NCBI GenBank assembly: GCA_023399055.1 | Contig: JAEWQV010000014.1 | Span: 310,001-374,000, forward strand | Source: Bacillota bacterium | GTDB lineage: Bacteria > Bacillota > Clostridia > Lachnospirales > Lachnospiraceae | Direction of reading: 5' to 3' | DNA length: 64,000 nucleotides | Shown: one piece after another, positions 62,483-64,000 of the stretch | Layout of the letters: every line of letters starts with the position of its first letter | Position numbering within the stretch: the stretch's first letter is position 1 | Notes under the pieces: generated by a model | The model's input: only the letters and a program-made list of their open reading frames with translations | What the model was told of the DNA's origin: nothing | The model's database searches: none | Made by a program: the position numbers and the translations under genes

Positions 62483-63334
62483 TTAGCATATTAAATTTTG
62501 AATAATAATTGCTAACTTTTCTGTACAATCTGCTTTTCTATCATTGTCATTTTTCCATGAATCCGATAAAGGAAAATTGACGTTATCATTTGCCTTTTTC
62601 CCTAAATCCCACTGGCCATTTTTGTCTTTGTTGTTTTCTAGCCAATTGACTACAAAACTAAGTTTTTCTTTTGCTAATTTATATCCGGACAATAATTCAA
62701 TTGCTGATAAATACCAGCTGGTCTCTTTAGATGCAAAAATATTTGGTAATGAATCTATAGGTTTATTATAAACATAATAAATTCCATTCGGTTTTGCAAT
62801 TATATAATCAAGTAACTGATTTTCTGTTTTTTCTGATAAGACACCTTGAAGCAAATGAATATGATAAAAATCCGAGAAGTCAAGTTCTCTTGAACCCTTA
62901 GGTTTTGAAGAGAATTCACAGGTATATGCTTCTAGATAAGCCTCATTATTATATGCTCCACTTTCAAATGCTTTATCTATAATATTAGACCAACGTTTTG
63001 AGAAATTAAGTGCTATTTCGTTATTTGGATCGAATATTCTCACCCACGTAGAAAGCATAAGTTGAGTAAACAGCTCCCAATTATGTGACTTCTCCCAATA
63101 ATCATCTATTTTCCTTTCACCACGTAAACATAATGTCATACAGTCAACAGCTTTCCGGATAGGTGTATCATTTATGGTAAATCCTAATATTTTTAACCTG
63201 CGCAAAGCTTGCTCTGTGGTTAATGGATACCTTTTATTAGGTTGAGCTAATGAATGAAAAGTTTTACCCCATGTTCCATCATCATTTTGAAGATCAACAA
63301 TTTTTTTGGCTATACTACCATCCGTATAATTCAT
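62483..63334 (-). CDS. Prenyltransferase/squalene-cyclase-like toroid protein
   Basis: 283 aa, soluble. Repeated Q/DDGTWG-type motifs (IVDLQNDDGTWGKTFHSLAQ; WLENNKDKNGQWDLGKKAND) typical of the alpha/alpha toroid fold. Short for squalene-hopene cyclases and without their DxDD acid motif, so an enzymatic cyclase is unlikely. Similar uncharacterised proteins occur in clostridia. AAGGGG site before the ATG at 63334. Confidence 0.7.
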   Translation of the reverse strand: MNYTDGSIAKKIVDLQNDDGTWGKTFHSLAQPNKRYPLTTEQALRRLKILGFTINDTPIRKAVDCMTLCLRGERKIDDYWEKSHNWELFTQLMLSTWVRIFDPNNEIALNFSKRWSNIIDKAFESGAYNNEAYLEAYTCEFSSKPKGSRELDFSDFYHIHLLQGVLSEKTENQLLDYIIAKPNGIYYVYNKPIDSLPNIFASKETSWYLSAIELLSGYKLAKEKLSFVVNWLENNKDKNGQWDLGKKANDNVNFPLSDSWKNDNDRKADCTEKLAIIIQNLIC

Positions 63335-63715
63335 CTTAAGAACCCCTTAATCACGATTTACGATTTCCTAATATAATTTTGGATTTTGATCAAATCTTCA
63401 TCTCTTTCCCAACGTTCTGAATTGGTGGGTTAGATTCATTATAACTGCTTACCCAATGTTGTATATTAACCTGACAATTATTATTTCCATGCATTAGTAA
63501 AATGCTTGGAAGCTTAACATTTTATGGGTTTTTGATTCATATTATAAATCTTCCAATTGGCATATATTCTAAATGCTTATAATTACCAAAACATTATACC
63601 ATATATTACCATTGAAATATACTATTTAATTAATAGTTAGTTTTTTATTACAATGTACTGTTCATCTTTCGTTCAATACTTTTATTTTACGATTATATTA
63701 AATGTTATAATTAAC
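63335..63715. other. Gap without a gene
   Basis: About 380 bp between divergent genes, very AT-rich. An imperfect TGGGTTAG/CTTACCCA hairpin sits near 63426-63455. No gene seen. Confidence 0.45.
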
Positions 63716-63745
63716 TTGACAGTTGATCAATCATTCAACTAATAT
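63716..63745 (+). promoter_or_regulatory. Promoter with TetR-like dyad
   Basis: TTGACA 63716-63721, 18-bp spacer, TAATAT 63740-63745. Between them AGTTGA-N8-TCAACT (63721-63740), a palindrome of the TTGA...TCAA type bound by TetR-family repressors. It lies 70 bp upstream of the last gene. Confidence 0.65.
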
Positions 63746-63813
63746 GGTATTATACTAGTTGATAAAGATAAGGTAATATGTATTCAGAAATATAAAAATA
63801 AGGAGTGACACAT

Positions 63814-64000
63814 ATGAGTTATATTCAATTATCAGGTCTATTTATTGTTCTGCTATTTTATTCTAGCTATTTTGGAAAACTGTTGCTTCAACGACGACAA
63901 GGTATTATTACAGATCGAATGGGGCGTGGTATTAAGCCAAAGAGAACTTTTATCATTGAAATAATATTAAAGGTTACAACGTATTTAATGGCATTAGTAC
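63814..64000 (+). CDS. ICMT-like membrane methyltransferase, 3'-partial
   Basis: First 62 codons only; cut by the window end. ATG 63814 with AAGGAG 8 nt upstream. MSYIQLSGLFIVLLFYSSYFGKLLLQRRQGI followed by a basic loop (DRMGRGIKPKRTFIIE) and a second helix matches the start of the isoprenylcysteine-methyltransferase-like (phospholipid methyltransferase fold) proteins of Firmicutes. The catalytic C-terminus is not visible. Confidence 0.65.
   Translation, partial: MSYIQLSGLFIVLLFYSSYFGKLLLQRRQGIITDRMGRGIKPKRTFIIEIILKVTTYLMALV

Overview
The window is AT-rich, low-GC Firmicutes DNA. It very probably comes from a rod-shaped, spore-forming, anaerobic clostridium of the Lachnospiraceae (Clostridium cluster XIVa) type. 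This is inferred from gene content and order (mutS-mutL-miaA; radC-mreBCD-PBP2-minCDE-rodA-mgsA; yggS-sepF-ylmH; lspA-rluD), strong GGAGG ribosome sites, frequent TTG/GTG starts, a T-box leader and a LysM/GH18 spore-type hydrolase. No database search was run, so the species is not claimed.

Layout. 1-10.5 kb: DNA-repair and tRNA-modification block (a MutS-like ATPase cut by the window edge, rnhA, mutS, mutL, miaA, a PLP-dependent gamma-lyase family protein, a DUF4321 protein, radC). 10.5-20.5 kb: cell-shape and division block (mreB, mreC, mreD, a very long PBP2, minC, minD, minE, rodA), then mgsA and a DacF-like lipoprotein whose KTG motif is degenerate. 20.7-29.7 kb: envelope, division and housekeeping genes (P-loop protein, DUF378, HlyD-like protein, yggS, sepF, ylmH, aroB, lspA with a low-complexity acidic tail, rluD, a DUF4143 ATPase). 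29.7-37 kb: small regulatory modules (orphan BlaI with its own operator, ECF sigma plus a membrane-anchored partner, LytTR-DUF3021) and secreted or membrane proteins. 37-40 kb: a CadC-type repressor and a CadA-type metal P-type ATPase, with two matching operators.

40-52.7 kb is an accessory stretch: VOC proteins, a T-box-controlled divergent class I tRNA ligase, acetyltransferases, a LysM/GH18 protein, a RidA pseudogene, a MerR/GyrI-like regulator that apparently starts at ATC and has a 19-bp-spacer promoter, two DUF6273 paralogues flanking an unknown 365-aa protein, a cupin, a methyltransferase remnant and a SpoU methylase. 53-61 kb is an arsenic-resistance island in two or three transcription units: MarR-arsM-arsN1-like, then arsR1-flavoprotein/rhodanese, then arsR2-acr3-arsD-arsA. 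The island methylates As(III), probably acetylates an organoarsenical antibiotic, and exports arsenite with an ArsD-to-ArsA relay. No arsC-type reductase is visible. 61.5-62.1 kb holds three tiny membrane-protein genes on the minus strand, one of only 59 aa. The window ends with an alpha/alpha-toroid-like protein and the start of an ICMT-like methyltransferase.

No rRNA, tRNA, CRISPR array, transposase or prophage was found. The strongest leads for something undescribed are the MerR/DUF6273/unknown cluster (47.2-50.8 kb), the T-box-controlled ligase lacking a KMSKS lysine (40.7-43.1 kb), the tiny membrane-protein operon (61.5-62.1 kb) and the flavoprotein-rhodanese in the ars island.
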